A stretch of DNA of 64,000 nucleotides from assembly GCF_023015625.1 (NCBI RefSeq), contig NZ_JALKAH010000003.1, positions 248,001-312,000 of the forward strand, in the 5' to 3' direction. A model generated the notes under the pieces. The model searched no databases, was not told the DNA's origin, and worked only from the letters and a program-made list of their open reading frames with translations. This DNA comes from Yoonia sp. F2084L (GTDB lineage Bacteria; Pseudomonadota; Alphaproteobacteria; Rhodobacterales; Rhodobacteraceae). Shown here one piece after another: positions 37,215-47,215 of the stretch. Every line of letters starts with the position of its first letter. The stretch's first letter is position 1. A program made the position numbers and the translations under genes.

Positions 37215-38440
37215 GGTTTCAACAGCGCTTTCATATCCGTGGCAGGATCGGTGATCAGCGCCGGGTCAGGGCTGCGCCCCGCTTCGATCAACCGCTTGCC
37301 GATCATGTAGTTGCGTGGGTCGTTCATCGCATCGACTGCCAAAAGTGTCGTGCCATTGTAGTACCAATTTGACTGCACGCCGGGTGCATCACCCTTGCGC
37401 ACATAAACGTCCGTGTAGCCCATATTCAGCCCTGCGATCTGCAATTTGCAGTCGTATTGATCCGACCAGAACCATGGCTTCGGGACGTAGGGGGCATCGC
37501 CGCCCGCGATATTGATCGCGACGGCCTCAGCCTGATCAATGGCGTTCCCGACGCTTTCAAGGCGGATCGTCTGGCCGTTGAACACGCAAGACGCGCAATC
37601 ACCCGCCGCCCAGATATGCGGGTCAGAGGTACGCCCGTGAACGTCCGTGGTAATTCCGTTGCCCACATCAATGCCCGCGCTTTCGGCAAGGATCGTTGCA
37701 GGGGTGATGCCAACACCGACGACCGCGAAATCAATCGCGAGTTCGGTGCCATCGGTAAGCTTGGCACCCCTGACGTGATCGTCACCCAGCAACCGATCAA
37801 GGCCGACACCTTCGTGGATATCAACGCCGTGGCTTTGGTGCAGAGCGCGAAAATAGTCCGAGGTTTGCGGCGCCGCAACGCGCTGCAAAATACGATCCGC
37901 CATCTCCACCAGCGTCACCTGTAGCCCCAGCTTTGAGGCAACCGCCGCCGCCTCTAACCCGATATAGCCACCACCGATAATCAAAACCCGCTTGCCAGCC
38001 GTAAAGGCCGGGGCCATTGCATCGGCATCGCTCAGGTCACGCACGGCAAAGACGCCATCAAGCATCCCGCCGATGGCTGCAGGCAGCGTGCGCGGATGTG
38101 CGCCGACTGTCAGGGCAAGTTCGTCATAGGCAAGCGTCTCCCCATCGCTCAGCGTCAGGGTCTTTGCATCACGGTCAATCCCGGTGACCCGGGTGTCCAG
38201 CCGTAGGGCAACGTTCTGATCGGAGTAAAATTCCACAGGGCGCAGATAAAGCCGCTCTTCGGCCATTTCCCCAAGTAAATAGGCCTTTGACAAAGGCGGG
38301 CGCTGATAAGGTGGCACCTTCTCAGCGCCGATCAAGGTGATGTCACCGGCGAACCCTTCGGTGCGCAGCTTCGCGACCAGCGATGCGCCAGCCTGGCCTG
38401 CGCCTACGACAACCACGTGGGTCACGGTGTTACTTTTCAT
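37211..38440 (-). CDS. FAD-dependent ferredoxin reductase-like oxidoreductase
   Basis: A 409-residue two-dinucleotide-domain protein resembling putidaredoxin/rubredoxin reductases. It has an FAD motif near the N terminus (VVVVGAGQAGASLVAKLR), PPYQRPPLSKAYL, an NAD motif (VLIIGGGYIGLEAAAVASKLG) and the C-terminal FAD contact IWAAGDCA. No ferredoxin or P450 gene is adjacent, so the partner is unknown. It is first in the operon with rsmD and the HAD phosphatase; the peroxiredoxin gene is divergent with 76 bases between. Confidence 0.88.
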   Translation of the reverse strand: MKSNTVTHVVVVGAGQAGASLVAKLRTEGFAGDITLIGAEKVPPYQRPPLSKAYLLGEMAEERLYLRPVEFYSDQNVALRLDTRVTGIDRDAKTLTLSDGETLAYDELALTVGAHPRTLPAAIGGMLDGVFAVRDLSDADAMAPAFTAGKRVLIIGGGYIGLEAAAVASKLGLQVTLVEMADRILQRVAAPQTSDYFRALHQSHGVDIHEGVGLDRLLGDDHVRGAKLTDGTELAIDFAVVGVGITPATILAESAGIDVGNGITTDVHGRTSDPHIWAAGDCASCVFNGQTIRLESVGNAIDQAEAVAINIAGGDAPYVPKPWFWSDQYDCKLQIAGLNMGYTDVYVRKGDAPGVQSNWYYNGTTLLAVDAMNDPRNYMIGKRLIEAGRSPDPALITDPATDMKALLKP

Positions 38441-38516
38441 GTGCGTCTGGCCCTTGTTTCGCCGAACTCTATATGTGAAGCCTGCGAATACACAATTGCG
38501 AACAGGGGCTATTCTT

Positions 38517-39008
38517 ATGACAATTCAAACAGGCGACACATTGCCAAATGCAACATTGCTGATCATCGGCGAAAGCGGACCAACGCAAGTGGCGCTGTCT
38601 GACAAGCTTGAAAACCGCAAGGTTGTGATCTTTGGCTTGCCGGGAGCCTACACGGGCACCTGCTCAACCGCGCATGTACCCAGCTTTATGATGACGTTTG
38701 ATGACTTCAAAGCAAAAGGCGTGGACGAGATTATCTGCGTGTCAGTCAACGATCCTTTCGTCATGCAGGCCTGGGGCGAGAATACCCACGCCACCGATGC
38801 AGGCATCACGATGCTGGCAGATGCGGAAAGCGGATTCACGACGGCTATCGGCATGAACTTCAGCGCCCCGCCCGTGGGCTTTGTGAACCGGTCAAAGCGT
38901 TATTCGATGCTTGTTGAAAACGGTGTGGTGAAAATCCTGAACGCCGAAACCAACCCCGGCGAATGCGAGATTTCCGCTGGCGAGACATTGCTTGAAGCGA
39001 TGGAATAA
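38517..39008 (+). CDS. Prx5-type peroxiredoxin
   Basis: A 163-residue peroxiredoxin of the Prx5/AhpC-TSA-like group that reduces peroxides with thiol or glutaredoxin donors. The peroxidatic Cys is in PGAYTGTCSTAHVPSF. A second Cys in NPGECEIS and others in EIICVSVND may take part. The open frame starts earlier, but the ATG at 38517 follows an AGGGG and gives the usual N terminus. Confidence 0.92.
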   Translation: MTIQTGDTLPNATLLIIGESGPTQVALSDKLENRKVVIFGLPGAYTGTCSTAHVPSFMMTFDDFKAKGVDEIICVSVNDPFVMQAWGENTHATDAGITMLADAESGFTTAIGMNFSAPPVGFVNRSKRYSMLVENGVVKILNAETNPGECEISAGETLLEAME

Positions 39009-39037
39009 TCCCGACAGGGCGGGGCTGATGTGCCGCC

Positions 39038-39883
39038 CTATTCGCTGACGTTGACGATTGTACGTGTCGGGAATGGGATCGGTACGTCAGCGGCATCCAG
39101 CGCTTCTTTCACCTGCCGCTTCATATCGGCTTGGAACCCGAAGTAGTCCGCACTGTCGCACCACACCCGCACCAGAAAATCGACTGAGCTGTCGCCAAGG
39201 TTGTTCACCTGAATGAAGGGCTCTGGTTCGGCTTTGGCGCGCGGGTCAGCCATGATGGTGTTCCGGATTGTTTCTTCAGCGGTTTTGAGGTTGGCACCAT
39301 AGCCCACACCAAACACCCATTCTGCGCGTCGGGTGTCATAGGTGGAATAGTTGATGATCGTGTTGCCCCAAACCTGACTATTGGGGATGATGATCTGCAC
39401 GTTGCTGATGGCCGCCAGCTCGGTGTAGTTCAACGTGATCTCTTTGACTGTGCCCATCTGCCCGTTCACCTCGACAAAATCGCCGATCTTGATGGGGCGG
39501 AAGAAGACAATCATCACCCCAGCCGCGACATTTGACAGCGTCCCTTGCAGGGCCAGACCAATCGCAAGACCGGCTGCACCGATGACGGCGACAACCGAGG
39601 TTGTTTGCACGCCAAACGTATTGAGCACGAATAGAAATGCAAAACCGACAACGACGTAGCGGGCCACGTTACCAAGAAAGTTGAATAGCGTGATATCAAG
39701 ATGCGCATGCTTTCCACCCAGGCCCACAAGCCGCCGCCGGACCCAGCCACCAACCAGAAAACCGATGAACAGGATCGCAAGTGCAGCGAGTACATTGCCC
39801 ACCGCCGATGCGAGGAATTCGAGTGTCAGCAAGTCCGCGATGGTTTTCCCATCCCAGAGCACGGTGTTCAGCAATGCGTCCAA
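39038..39883 (-). CDS. Small-conductance mechanosensitive channel (MscS)
   Basis: MscS opens under membrane tension to release solutes at osmotic downshift. At 281 residues it is close to E. coli MscS in size. The pore helix TM3 is Gly/Ala-rich (VVAVIGAAGLAIGLALQGTL), followed by FFRPIKIGDFVEVNGQMGTV and the beta domain. The start is a TTG at 39883, six bases after GGGGG and next to the stop of the pterin dehydratase gene; no ATG is available. It closes the operon that begins at 45744. Confidence 0.93.
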   Translation of the reverse strand: MDALLNTVLWDGKTIADLLTLEFLASAVGNVLAALAILFIGFLVGGWVRRRLVGLGGKHAHLDITLFNFLGNVARYVVVGFAFLFVLNTFGVQTTSVVAVIGAAGLAIGLALQGTLSNVAAGVMIVFFRPIKIGDFVEVNGQMGTVKEITLNYTELAAISNVQIIIPNSQVWGNTIINYSTYDTRRAEWVFGVGYGANLKTAEETIRNTIMADPRAKAEPEPFIQVNNLGDSSVDFLVRVWCDSADYFGFQADMKRQVKEALDAADVPIPFPTRTIVNVSE

Positions 39884-39884
39884 T

Positions 39885-40184
39885 TTAGCCCCCGGCGAGT
39901 TGGTCCAGTTTCGCGCCTAGTTTGGCGTCGAGCGCGCTTAGGCCATCTGCATCATGCGTCGTCAAGGTAACTTCGACGGTTTTATAGACGTTAGACCATT
40001 CGGGGTGATGGTTCAGCTTCTCGGCATGGATTGCAGCGCGGGTCATAAATCCGAAAGCCTCCACGAAATTTGCAAAGACGAACTTCTTGTAGATCGCTTC
40101 GCGCCCGTCAACCATCTCCCAGCCGTTTGCCAGTAGGGGGTCGATGTGTTCTGCGCGCTCTGCGTCGGTCAATTTGTCGGTCAT
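39885..40184 (-). CDS. 4a-hydroxytetrahydrobiopterin dehydratase
   Basis: A 99-residue enzyme that regenerates the pterin cofactor of aromatic amino-acid hydroxylases. The active-site signature [17 protein letters not shown] and [20 protein letters not shown] is intact. The start is the ATG at 40184, preceded by GGAGG and overlapping the stop of the DUF482 gene by four bases. The aromatic hydroxylase is not in the window. Confidence 0.93.
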   Translation of the reverse strand: MTDKLTDAERAEHIDPLLANGWEMVDGREAIYKKFVFANFVEAFGFMTRAAIHAEKLNHHPEWSNVYKTVEVTLTTHDADGLSALDAKLGAKLDQLAGG

Positions 40185-41365
40185 TGGTGATCCTCCATGT
40201 TGGTTTTGCGGAATGGGCCGTAGCTTGTCAGCACTTCGATTTCGTTGTCGATGGCATCGCGTTCGGCGTCCAGATAGCGGGCAACGGCATCTTTGAACCC
40301 GGCATCGCCAAACCAATGTAGCGAATGGGTGGCCACGGGCAGATAGCCGCGTGCCAGCTTATGTTCGCCCTGCGCGCCAGCTTCGACCTTGGCCAACCCG
40401 TGCCGGATGGCATAGCCGATGGCGCGATAATAGCAGACCTCGAAATGCAGGCAGGGGTGATGTTCGGTGCAACCCCAGTAGCGGCCATAAAGCGTGTCGC
40501 GCCCGATGAAATTTAGCGCACCCGCCACAGGCCGCCCGTCGCGCATCGCCAGCACCATCAGCATGTCGTCGCGCAGATTTTGCTGGGCAAAGTGAAAGAA
40601 ATTCCGCGTCAGGTAAGGCGTGCCCCATTTGCGGTTGCCGGTGTCTTGATAGAAAATCCAGAAGGCATCCCAATGCTCTTCCTTGATCTGATCGCCAGTC
40701 AGTTCGACAATCTCACCGCCAAAACCATTCGCCGTGGCCCGTTCTTTGCGCATGTTCTTGCGTTTGCGGCTGGAGAGCGAGGCGAGGAAGGCGTCAAAAT
40801 CAGTATAGCCGTCATTGACCCAATGAAACTGCTGCCCGATCCGGGTGAGCAGACCCATCTCAGCACCGGCGATGGCTTCGGCCTCGGTGCAGAAAGTGGC
40901 ATGCACCGAAGATATTTCATTGTCCGCTGCAATCTGAACCGCCCCTTGGATCAACGCGGACATGCCGGTGACCTCATGTCCGGGTTTAGTCAGGAACCGC
41001 CGCCCGGTGGCAGGCGTGAACGGAACGGCAATTTGCAGCTTGGGGTAATAACGCCCGCCAGCGTTTTCATAGGCATGCGCCCAGTTGTGATCAAAGATGT
41101 ATTCGCCCTGTGAATGCCCTTTGGCATAAAGCGGCGCGACCGCGATCAGCGTGTCATCTTGTTTTGCAGTGATGTAGCGCGGTTGCCACCCGCTGCCGGG
41201 ACCAACCGACCCGCTATCCTCCAACGCTTTCAAGAAGCGATGCGTCGTGAACGGATCATTGGGCCGCCCGCCTGCGGCCTCGGGGCAGGCGCATGCATCC
41301 CAATCGGCCGCGTCAATCGCGTTGATGGTCGGATGCGCTGTGATTTCGATGGGTGCGTCGCTCAT
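40181..41365 (-). CDS. DUF482/GNAT-fold acyltransferase-like protein
   Basis: A 394-residue protein of the DUF482 (peptidoglycan/FemAB-like GNAT) family. It has [18 protein letters not shown] [43 protein letters not shown] and [13 protein letters not shown], all typical. The family is abundant in alphaproteobacteria; no substrate is established. The ATG at 41365 was preferred to the TTG three codons earlier. It is coupled to the pterin dehydratase. Confidence 0.88.
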   Translation of the reverse strand: MSDAPIEITAHPTINAIDAADWDACACPEAAGGRPNDPFTTHRFLKALEDSGSVGPGSGWQPRYITAKQDDTLIAVAPLYAKGHSQGEYIFDHNWAHAYENAGGRYYPKLQIAVPFTPATGRRFLTKPGHEVTGMSALIQGAVQIAADNEISSVHATFCTEAEAIAGAEMGLLTRIGQQFHWVNDGYTDFDAFLASLSSRKRKNMRKERATANGFGGEIVELTGDQIKEEHWDAFWIFYQDTGNRKWGTPYLTRNFFHFAQQNLRDDMLMVLAMRDGRPVAGALNFIGRDTLYGRYWGCTEHHPCLHFEVCYYRAIGYAIRHGLAKVEAGAQGEHKLARGYLPVATHSLHWFGDAGFKDAVARYLDAERDAIDNEIEVLTSYGPFRKTNMEDHQ

Positions 41366-41396
41366 GACCTGCAACTTGGGCGCATCGCGGGCGGCG

Positions 41397-42149
41397 TCAA
41401 GCCAAGTAGCCCTCGAATGTCACATTATCGACGATACGGCGGGCTTCGGCTTCGGCCTTGGCGGATCGAATGGTCCAAGTGAAGATCTTTGCGCCCCGCG
41501 CTTTCAGTTCTGCAACACGGGGGCGGTCGAGGTCGCTGGCTTCGTGGCTGATAAAGCAGGATCCGGTGCGGTCGTAGTCGGGGATGTCGCGCAGTCTATC
41601 GCGGGTGTCGGCGGGCACTTCGGGCCAGAACTGTGCCTGATAGCTTGAGGTCACGATGCCGCGCGGGATGTCGGGGGCAAGCTCGGCACATGCAGCGACC
41701 GCATGCGGGTTGAACGACATCAAGGCAACGTCACCGGTGTAGTCCTTAAGCGTCGCACAAGTCGCCGCTTCTAATGGGCCAACATTCGGGCCCATCGCGC
41801 CGTCTTGATCCTTGATCTCAATCAGCAGCGGGACCTGCCCTGCGACCATGGCAAGCACGGTTTCAAGCGACGGGATCATGCCACCATCATCGGTCAGCGG
41901 GATGGCTTCCAATTCCGCACGCGTCCGGTCGCGTACCGGCCCGGTTTCACCTGTCAGCCGATCCAGCATGTCATCATGAAACACCATCGCATGCCCATCG
42001 CTGGTGAGCTGCACATCCATTTCGATCCCGTAACCGGCATCCAATGCCGCCTGAATGGATTTGACGCTGTTCTCAACCCGCCCCGCCTTACGATCATGCA
42101 AGGCACGGTGGGTGATCGGGCGGGCGAAAAAGGACGCGGGCAGGGTCAT
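41397..42149 (-). CDS. Glycerophosphodiester phosphodiesterase family protein
   Basis: A 250-residue TIM-barrel phosphodiesterase that should release glycerol-3-phosphate and an alcohol from glycerophosphodiesters. It has ITHRALHDR near the N terminus, IEMDVQLTSDG (metal-binding Glu and Asp) and VFHDDMLDRLT (general acid His). No signal peptide is visible, so it acts in the cytoplasm. The start overlaps the stop of the RidA gene (ATGA). Confidence 0.9.
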   Translation of the reverse strand: MTLPASFFARPITHRALHDRKAGRVENSVKSIQAALDAGYGIEMDVQLTSDGHAMVFHDDMLDRLTGETGPVRDRTRAELEAIPLTDDGGMIPSLETVLAMVAGQVPLLIEIKDQDGAMGPNVGPLEAATCATLKDYTGDVALMSFNPHAVAACAELAPDIPRGIVTSSYQAQFWPEVPADTRDRLRDIPDYDRTGSCFISHEASDLDRPRVAELKARGAKIFTWTIRSAKAEAEARRIVDNVTFEGYLA

Positions 42150-42607
42150 TTGATCTGAAAAATCGCTTCAATTTCAACAGCCACGCCAAAGGGTAGGCTG
42201 GCGGCGCTGACAGCGGACCGGGCATGACGGCCTTTGTCACCCAAAGCCGCAACCATGAAATCAGACGCCCCGTTGATCACTTTAGGTTGGTCGCCAAAGT
42301 CAGGTGTCGAATTCACGAACCCCACAAGTTTCACAACGCGTACCAAACGATCAATGTCACCACCGCAGGCCGCCTTGAGCTGCGCCAAAAGCGAGATCGC
42401 GCAGGTCTTTGCAGCCAATGCACCGTCTTCGGCGGTTGTGTCATCGCCCAGTTTGCCTTTGATCATCCCGTCAGCATTTGCCGAGATTTGGCCAGAGACA
42501 TACACCATGTCGCCGGCAATTACATAAGGCACATAGTTCGCCGCAGGGGCCGGCGCATCAGGCAAGGTCACGCCCAGTTCAGCCAATTTGTTTTCAATCA
42601 CGCTCAT
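42146..42607 (-). CDS. RidA-family protein (reactive enamine/imine deaminase type)
   Basis: A 153-residue RidA/YjgF homologue, slightly longer than the classical 128. It has YVSGQIS, KVVKLVGFVN-like VRVVKLVGFVNS and the arginine segment ARSAVSAASLPFGVAVEIEAI that holds the carboxylate in active RidA. The ATG at 42607 starts the conserved domain; the frame open before it lies in the gap after the HlyD gene. It is coupled to the GDPD gene and belongs to the type I secretion operon by spacing (54 bases). Confidence 0.9.
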   Translation of the reverse strand: MSVIENKLAELGVTLPDAPAPAANYVPYVIAGDMVYVSGQISANADGMIKGKLGDDTTAEDGALAAKTCAISLLAQLKAACGGDIDRLVRVVKLVGFVNSTPDFGDQPKVINGASDFMVAALGDKGRHARSAVSAASLPFGVAVEIEAIFQIK

Positions 42608-42661
42608 TGCAGTTCTCCCATCATTTGCCCGGACGCTAGCGGGCAAAATAGCGGGGTGCAA

Positions 42662-43966
42662 TCACGACTCGCGGAAGGCTTTGGTAAAATAGTCAGCCAG
42701 CGGTTTGATCAGATAGTCCATCGGGCTGCGATCAGCGGTGCGCACGAAGGCTTCAACCGGCATGCCGGGGATCAGGGTCATATCCGCGGGCAGGCGTTCA
42801 ATCTGGCCTTCGTCCAGTTGCACTTCGGCGCGGTAATAAGATGCGCCGGAGGTTTCATTCTGGAAGGCATCGGCAGACACCAGCGTGACCTTGCCTTGCA
42901 GTTCAGGTGTGCGCCGCTGGTCAAAGGCCGAAAAGCGCAATGTGACCTCTTGGCCCACAAAAATCTGGTCCACGTCGACGATCTGCACCTGCGTGGCAAT
43001 CACCAGCGGGCGGTCTTGGGGGATCAGAAACAGAACTGGATCGGCCGCGCGGATGACCGATTGTTCGGCAAAGACCTGTAGCCCGTAGACAATACCGGAT
43101 ACTGGCGCGCGGATATCCAGACGATCCAACTGGCGGCGCAGGGTCCGGCGTCGCTCCGACAGTTCCAATTCGTTGAATTGCAGGTCGCGCAGTTGGGTGA
43201 TCGCCTCTTCGCGCCGGGTTGATGACAGGCCGAGGATTTGCAATTCAATCTCGGTCATGCGTTCAGCGGCCTGCGCGCCTTGGGCGGTCAATTCGCCAAC
43301 GGTGCCCAGCAGGCTGGCCTCTTCGCGTTGCAGTGCCAGCACGCGGCTGGCTTGGGCCAGTCCCCGGTCCAGCAGACTTTGTTGGTCGGTCAGTTCCCGC
43401 GCGATCAGTTCTTGTTGGGTGGCAAGTGCGTCTTGCTGGGCGCTGATCCCCGTAAGTTGGCTTGCGATTTGCGCGCGTTGTTGGGTCAACTGTTCAACAG
43501 CACTACGGCTGGTTTCCAACCGGGCTTCAAACAGGCGTTCCTGCCCGGCCATGAGCTTTTGCACTTCGGGCGTTTGGACCTCCAGCAGCACCTCACTGAA
43601 TGTCAGGCTGGCGGCATCATCGCGCTCTGCCTCAAGCCGCGCCCGACGCGCGAGGATTTCAAAAAGCTGGCCTTCCACGATTGCAAGTTCGGATTGCAGC
43701 GTGGTCGGATCAAGGCGCAACAGCAGATCACCGGCCTGCACGGTGTCGCCTTCGTCAACGATGATCTCTTCCACAACGCCGCCATCAGGGTGCTGCACGA
43801 CCTGCCTGTTGCGATCCACCTCAATCTGGCCCGAGGTGATCACCGCACCAGTGATTTGCGCCATCACAGCCCAAGTCCCAAAGCCACCCACAAGGATCAG
43901 CAGGGCCAGCCCGCCGATTGTCAGATGCTTGGCCGCCGACCAGCGTTTGGTGCTTGCATCGCTCAT
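42662..43966 (-). CDS. HlyD-family type I secretion membrane-fusion protein
   Basis: A 434-residue adaptor that links an inner-membrane ABC exporter to an outer-membrane TolC channel. It has one N-terminal membrane helix ([20 protein letters not shown]), a biotinyl-like domain half ([20 protein letters not shown]), a long coiled-coil (about residues 130-285) rich in Leu, Gln and Arg, and the C-terminal beta-barrel. It overlaps the ABC gene upstream by ATGA. No tolC gene or RTX-type substrate is adjacent. Confidence 0.93.
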   Translation of the reverse strand: MSDASTKRWSAAKHLTIGGLALLILVGGFGTWAVMAQITGAVITSGQIEVDRNRQVVQHPDGGVVEEIIVDEGDTVQAGDLLLRLDPTTLQSELAIVEGQLFEILARRARLEAERDDAASLTFSEVLLEVQTPEVQKLMAGQERLFEARLETSRSAVEQLTQQRAQIASQLTGISAQQDALATQQELIARELTDQQSLLDRGLAQASRVLALQREEASLLGTVGELTAQGAQAAERMTEIELQILGLSSTRREEAITQLRDLQFNELELSERRRTLRRQLDRLDIRAPVSGIVYGLQVFAEQSVIRAADPVLFLIPQDRPLVIATQVQIVDVDQIFVGQEVTLRFSAFDQRRTPELQGKVTLVSADAFQNETSGASYYRAEVQLDEGQIERLPADMTLIPGMPVEAFVRTADRSPMDYLIKPLADYFTKAFRES

Positions 43967-45744
43967 GATACACCCCCGGCCTTGCCGGTGCTGCGTTTGA
44001 TCTCGTCGTGGTTTTTGACCATTTCGGCCAGCACCTCATCTTTGGGGCCAAAGGCGCGGCGCGCACCACCTTCGATCACCAATAAAAGATCGCATTCCTG
44101 AATGGCAGAGGGGCGGTGCGCCATGATGAAGACGATCTTGCCTTCCGCTTTCAACGCTTTGATGGCGCTATTCAGCGCGATGGATCCGTCGTTATCAAGG
44201 TTGGAGTTGGGCTCATCCAAGACGATGACAACAGGTTCACCGTAAAGCGCGCGGGCCAGTCCGATCCGTTGGATTTGTCCGCCTGACAATCGCCCGCTTG
44301 TGGCCGACACACGTGTGTCATAGCCATCGGGCAGTTTCAGGATCATTTCATGCGCGGCGGCCGTTTTGGCGGCGGCGACAACCTTGGCATCATCAGGCTG
44401 CATCGACATGCGGGCAATGTTTTCCTTGATGGTCCCGTCAAACAGCTGCACGCGTTGCGGCAGGTAGCCCACATGCTTGCCCAAAACATCCGGGTCATAT
44501 TGATCAAGGGCGGCGCCATCCAGACGGATCTTACCGCCCGCAGGTTGCCAGACGCCGGTGATGACGCGGGCCAAAGTGGATTTGCCTGCCCCGGATGTGC
44601 CAATGACACCAACCGCCTGGCCGGGGTTGACCTCAAAACTGATCAGGCGGAGTGCGGCCTGCTTTTCGCCCGGTGGCACCACGGTGACCTGATCGGCGAC
44701 CAAGCGGGCTTTGGGTTGCGGCAGAACCGTGCGCGGCTGTTCTTCGGGGATATTGCCCAAGAGGACCGATAGGTTCTGCCAGCCTTCACGCCCGCGCTGG
44801 AACATGGCCCATTGGCCGACCAGCATTTCTATGGGGGCCAGCGCACGACCCAGCAGGATGGAACCTGCGATCATCGCGCCGGGGGACAGTTGGTTTTGCA
44901 AAACCAGATAGGCACCAAGGCCCAACATCGCCGACTGCAGAAACAGGCGAAAGGACTTGGTCAATGCGGTAAAGGTGCCAGAGGCATCGGCGGCGTCGAT
45001 GGTCGTATCAAGGGACCGACCACGGGCCACCTGCCAACGGTCAAACGCGGCCTCACGCATGCCCAGTGAATGCACCATCTCGCTTTCATCGCGGATATGC
45101 GCGCCCAGTTGTTCAGAGGCAAAGCCGGCGGCGTTCGCCGCTTGGAGTGGTTTGCGGGTCACGAACTGGTTCAGCAAGGCGACGATCAACAAGACGACCG
45201 CACCAGCGACAGCCAACAGCCCCATCAGCGGGTGGAAGATGAAAATACCCAGAAAAAACAACGGCACCCACGGCAGATCGAATAGCGCCATAAGGGCAGG
45301 GGAAGTGATCAGGCGCTGCACGGATTCAAGATCGCGCAGGCCGGTTGCGGCCTCACGGGGCGCACGGTTAAGCGTTGTTGCCTTCAAAACGGCCGCGAAC
45401 ACGCGCCGGTCAAGCCGCGCCTGAAAACGCGCACCAACGCGGCCCATGATCCGCCCGCGTACAAAGTCCAGGATACCCATGACGCCATAAAGAAACGCAA
45501 CCAAAACGGACAAGGCCAGCAAGGTCTCAAACGACCGCGAACTCAGCACCCGGTCATAGACATTCAGCATATAAAGCGGGCCGGTCAGCATCAGCAGGTT
45601 CACAAAGAAGCTGAAAACACCCACAATCCAATACAGATGGCGGCTTTCCCGCCGCGTTTGCAGCAGTTCTGCACGGCCTTTCGCTGTCAGTTCGTCAGAC
45701 ATGAACCCGTTGTCGCCTTTTCTTAGCTTGCCTTGTGCATCCAT
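43963..45744 (-). CDS. Type I secretion ABC permease/ATPase (PrtD-like)
   Basis: A 593-residue exporter with six membrane helices and a C-terminal ATPase. Walker A is [13 protein letters not shown], the signature is [15 protein letters not shown] and Walker B is [12 protein letters not shown], followed by the switch His (MAHRPS). The N terminus lacks the C39 peptidase and CLD of other classes, which fits the PrtD group that secretes RTX-like proteins with a C-terminal signal. Its substrate is not encoded next to it. The ATG at 45744 is the first available; an ATG 14 codons later is possible. Confidence 0.93.
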   Translation of the reverse strand: MDAQGKLRKGDNGFMSDELTAKGRAELLQTRRESRHLYWIVGVFSFFVNLLMLTGPLYMLNVYDRVLSSRSFETLLALSVLVAFLYGVMGILDFVRGRIMGRVGARFQARLDRRVFAAVLKATTLNRAPREAATGLRDLESVQRLITSPALMALFDLPWVPLFFLGIFIFHPLMGLLAVAGAVVLLIVALLNQFVTRKPLQAANAAGFASEQLGAHIRDESEMVHSLGMREAAFDRWQVARGRSLDTTIDAADASGTFTALTKSFRLFLQSAMLGLGAYLVLQNQLSPGAMIAGSILLGRALAPIEMLVGQWAMFQRGREGWQNLSVLLGNIPEEQPRTVLPQPKARLVADQVTVVPPGEKQAALRLISFEVNPGQAVGVIGTSGAGKSTLARVITGVWQPAGGKIRLDGAALDQYDPDVLGKHVGYLPQRVQLFDGTIKENIARMSMQPDDAKVVAAAKTAAAHEMILKLPDGYDTRVSATSGRLSGGQIQRIGLARALYGEPVVIVLDEPNSNLDNDGSIALNSAIKALKAEGKIVFIMAHRPSAIQECDLLLVIEGGARRAFGPKDEVLAEMVKNHDEIKRSTGKAGGVS

Positions 45745-45848
45745 AACCTACCGTAAAGCCCGGCAGAGTGAACGGTATTTATCAAATTCGCTTTAATCTG
45801 CATAAATGATTGAACCGCAAGGCGGAAATGCGCAATGATGGCACCCTG

Positions 45849-46214
45849 ATGAAAGTAAAACTGTCGCATATCTACGCCGTCGTTGCGATGGCACCTGCTG
45901 CCCTTTTCGCTGGACCTTATGACGGGGTCTACAGACAGACCGCCAATGCGGAATGCAGTCTGGTCGGTGTTGATGGCGGATCGCTGAAGATCGAGAACAA
46001 CATCTTTTACGGGGTCGAGGTCGAATGCCGGATGACCAGCCCGGTCGACATCGTCGATATGGACGCCACGCTTTATGAGATGCAATGCTCTGGCGACGGT
46101 CAAACATGGACAGAACGTGCCATGCTGATGCCTGACGCCGAAGACACAGGTCTCTATATGATCTGGAGCGGGTATGCCTTCCGCTATGATCGGTGCGATG
46201 ATCCGGGGTCGTGA
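45849..46214 (+). CDS. Secreted protein of unknown function
   Basis: A 121-residue exported protein. The first residues (KLSHIYAVVAMAPAALFA) are a plausible signal peptide; the mature part begins near GPYDGVYRQTANAECSLVG. It contains cysteines in AECSL, VECRM, MQCSG and RCDD. Two other in-frame starts (TTG at 45810, ATG at 45828) precede it and the ribosome binding site is weak, so the N terminus is uncertain. It is divergent from the type I ABC gene, which suggests but does not show a link. Confidence 0.68.
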   Translation: MKVKLSHIYAVVAMAPAALFAGPYDGVYRQTANAECSLVGVDGGSLKIENNIFYGVEVECRMTSPVDIVDMDATLYEMQCSGDGQTWTERAMLMPDAEDTGLYMIWSGYAFRYDRCDDPGS

Positions 46215-46307
46215 ACATGGCTGACAATCACCAAATACTTCAGCGCGCTTGCCATCGTCAGCGGATTATGGATTGCTGAGATCGCACGCAGCGCAGGAGG
46301 CCGCAGA

Positions 46308-46934
46308 ATGATCGACCCATCTATTTTGGTGACATACGCTTTGATTGTTCTGGGCTTCGTCTTCATTCCCGGTCCCGCGACGCTTTTGACCGTTGCGCGC
46401 GCGACAACGTCAGGAACCAAAGTCGGTATCGCGACCGGTGCGGGCATCACGGCTGGCGACTTTCTACATACGATCATGGCCGTCGTCGGAATTTCAGCCA
46501 TCATTGCGGCGTCGGCGACGCTTTTTACGCTCGTGAAATATCTGGGTGCTGCATATTTGGTTTACCTTGGATTGAAGGCGATCCTTGAGAAAACATCCGT
46601 TGACTTGGGGCAGGGCCGCGTCCCGATCACGGCGCCCCAGGCATTCCGACAAGCCATCCTGGCCGAAGTTTTAAACCCAAAGACCGCGTTGTTCTTTCTT
46701 GCGTTCCTGCCGCAATTTGTAGCACCCGAAAAAGGGAACGTGATGCTGCAGCTTACAATCTTGGGCGTTGTTTTTGCATTGATCGGGTTTTTCAGCACTA
46801 TCGTTTATTCGGTTGCCGCCGGTGGTCTTGGCAACTTCCTGCGGCGCAATCCCGTGGTCCTAAAATGGCAAGGCAAAGTTGTCGGTGGCATTTATTGTGC
46901 GCTCGGGGTGCGGCTGGCCTTGCAAGAGCGGTAA
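46308..46934 (+). CDS. LysE-family amino acid/metabolite exporter
   Basis: A 208-residue protein with six membrane helices. It has the LysE/RhtB family segments (IPGPATLLTVARATTSGTK, NPKTALFFLAFLPQF) and the usual length. Members export basic amino acids, threonine, homoserine or similar metabolites; the substrate is unknown here. The ATG follows a good CAGGAGG site. A short interval from 46215 to 46307 separates it from the secreted protein gene. Confidence 0.9.
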   Translation: MIDPSILVTYALIVLGFVFIPGPATLLTVARATTSGTKVGIATGAGITAGDFLHTIMAVVGISAIIAASATLFTLVKYLGAAYLVYLGLKAILEKTSVDLGQGRVPITAPQAFRQAILAEVLNPKTALFFLAFLPQFVAPEKGNVMLQLTILGVVFALIGFFSTIVYSVAAGGLGNFLRRNPVVLKWQGKVVGGIYCALGVRLALQER

Positions 46935-47061
46935 GCGCGATCGTCTTGACCATGTCGCCCGATGCATCGCCAGTAATAGCAGTATCAGGCCAATAACGGG
47001 CACTCTACCTGTGCGGGAAAACGCGTGGAATCCCGCCTATTTAGGCCCCTCTAACCGACCA

Positions 47062-47078
47062 TACACTTTGAAAGTGTA
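47062..47078. promoter_or_regulatory. Short palindrome upstream of the outer-membrane protein gene
   Basis: Arms TACACTTT and AAAGTGTA flank a single G. The site is 138 bases before the ATG at 47216 and could be an operator. No regulator gene is adjacent, so it is only a candidate. Confidence 0.4.
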
Positions 47079-47215
47079 AACGCTTGCCCTACTGTTGCGG
47101 CGGATGTGGCGGGCACCCCTGCTGTGTAGAAAGGCGATGGCTGGTCGACTTTCTTCAAAGCTGTGTCCGCATTGCGTATTACGCCCATCTCTATTTTGGA
47201 ACTGGAGAAAGACGA

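Noticed and set aside
42224..43081. 285-codon plus-strand ORF opposite RidA and HlyD
   Set aside because: It spans two well-supported minus-strand genes and the gap between them, and the product has no recognisable motif.
43173..44101. Two long plus-strand ORFs opposite the HlyD gene
   Set aside because: Both are low-complexity Ser/Arg- or Gln-rich products of the HlyD coiled-coil read backwards.
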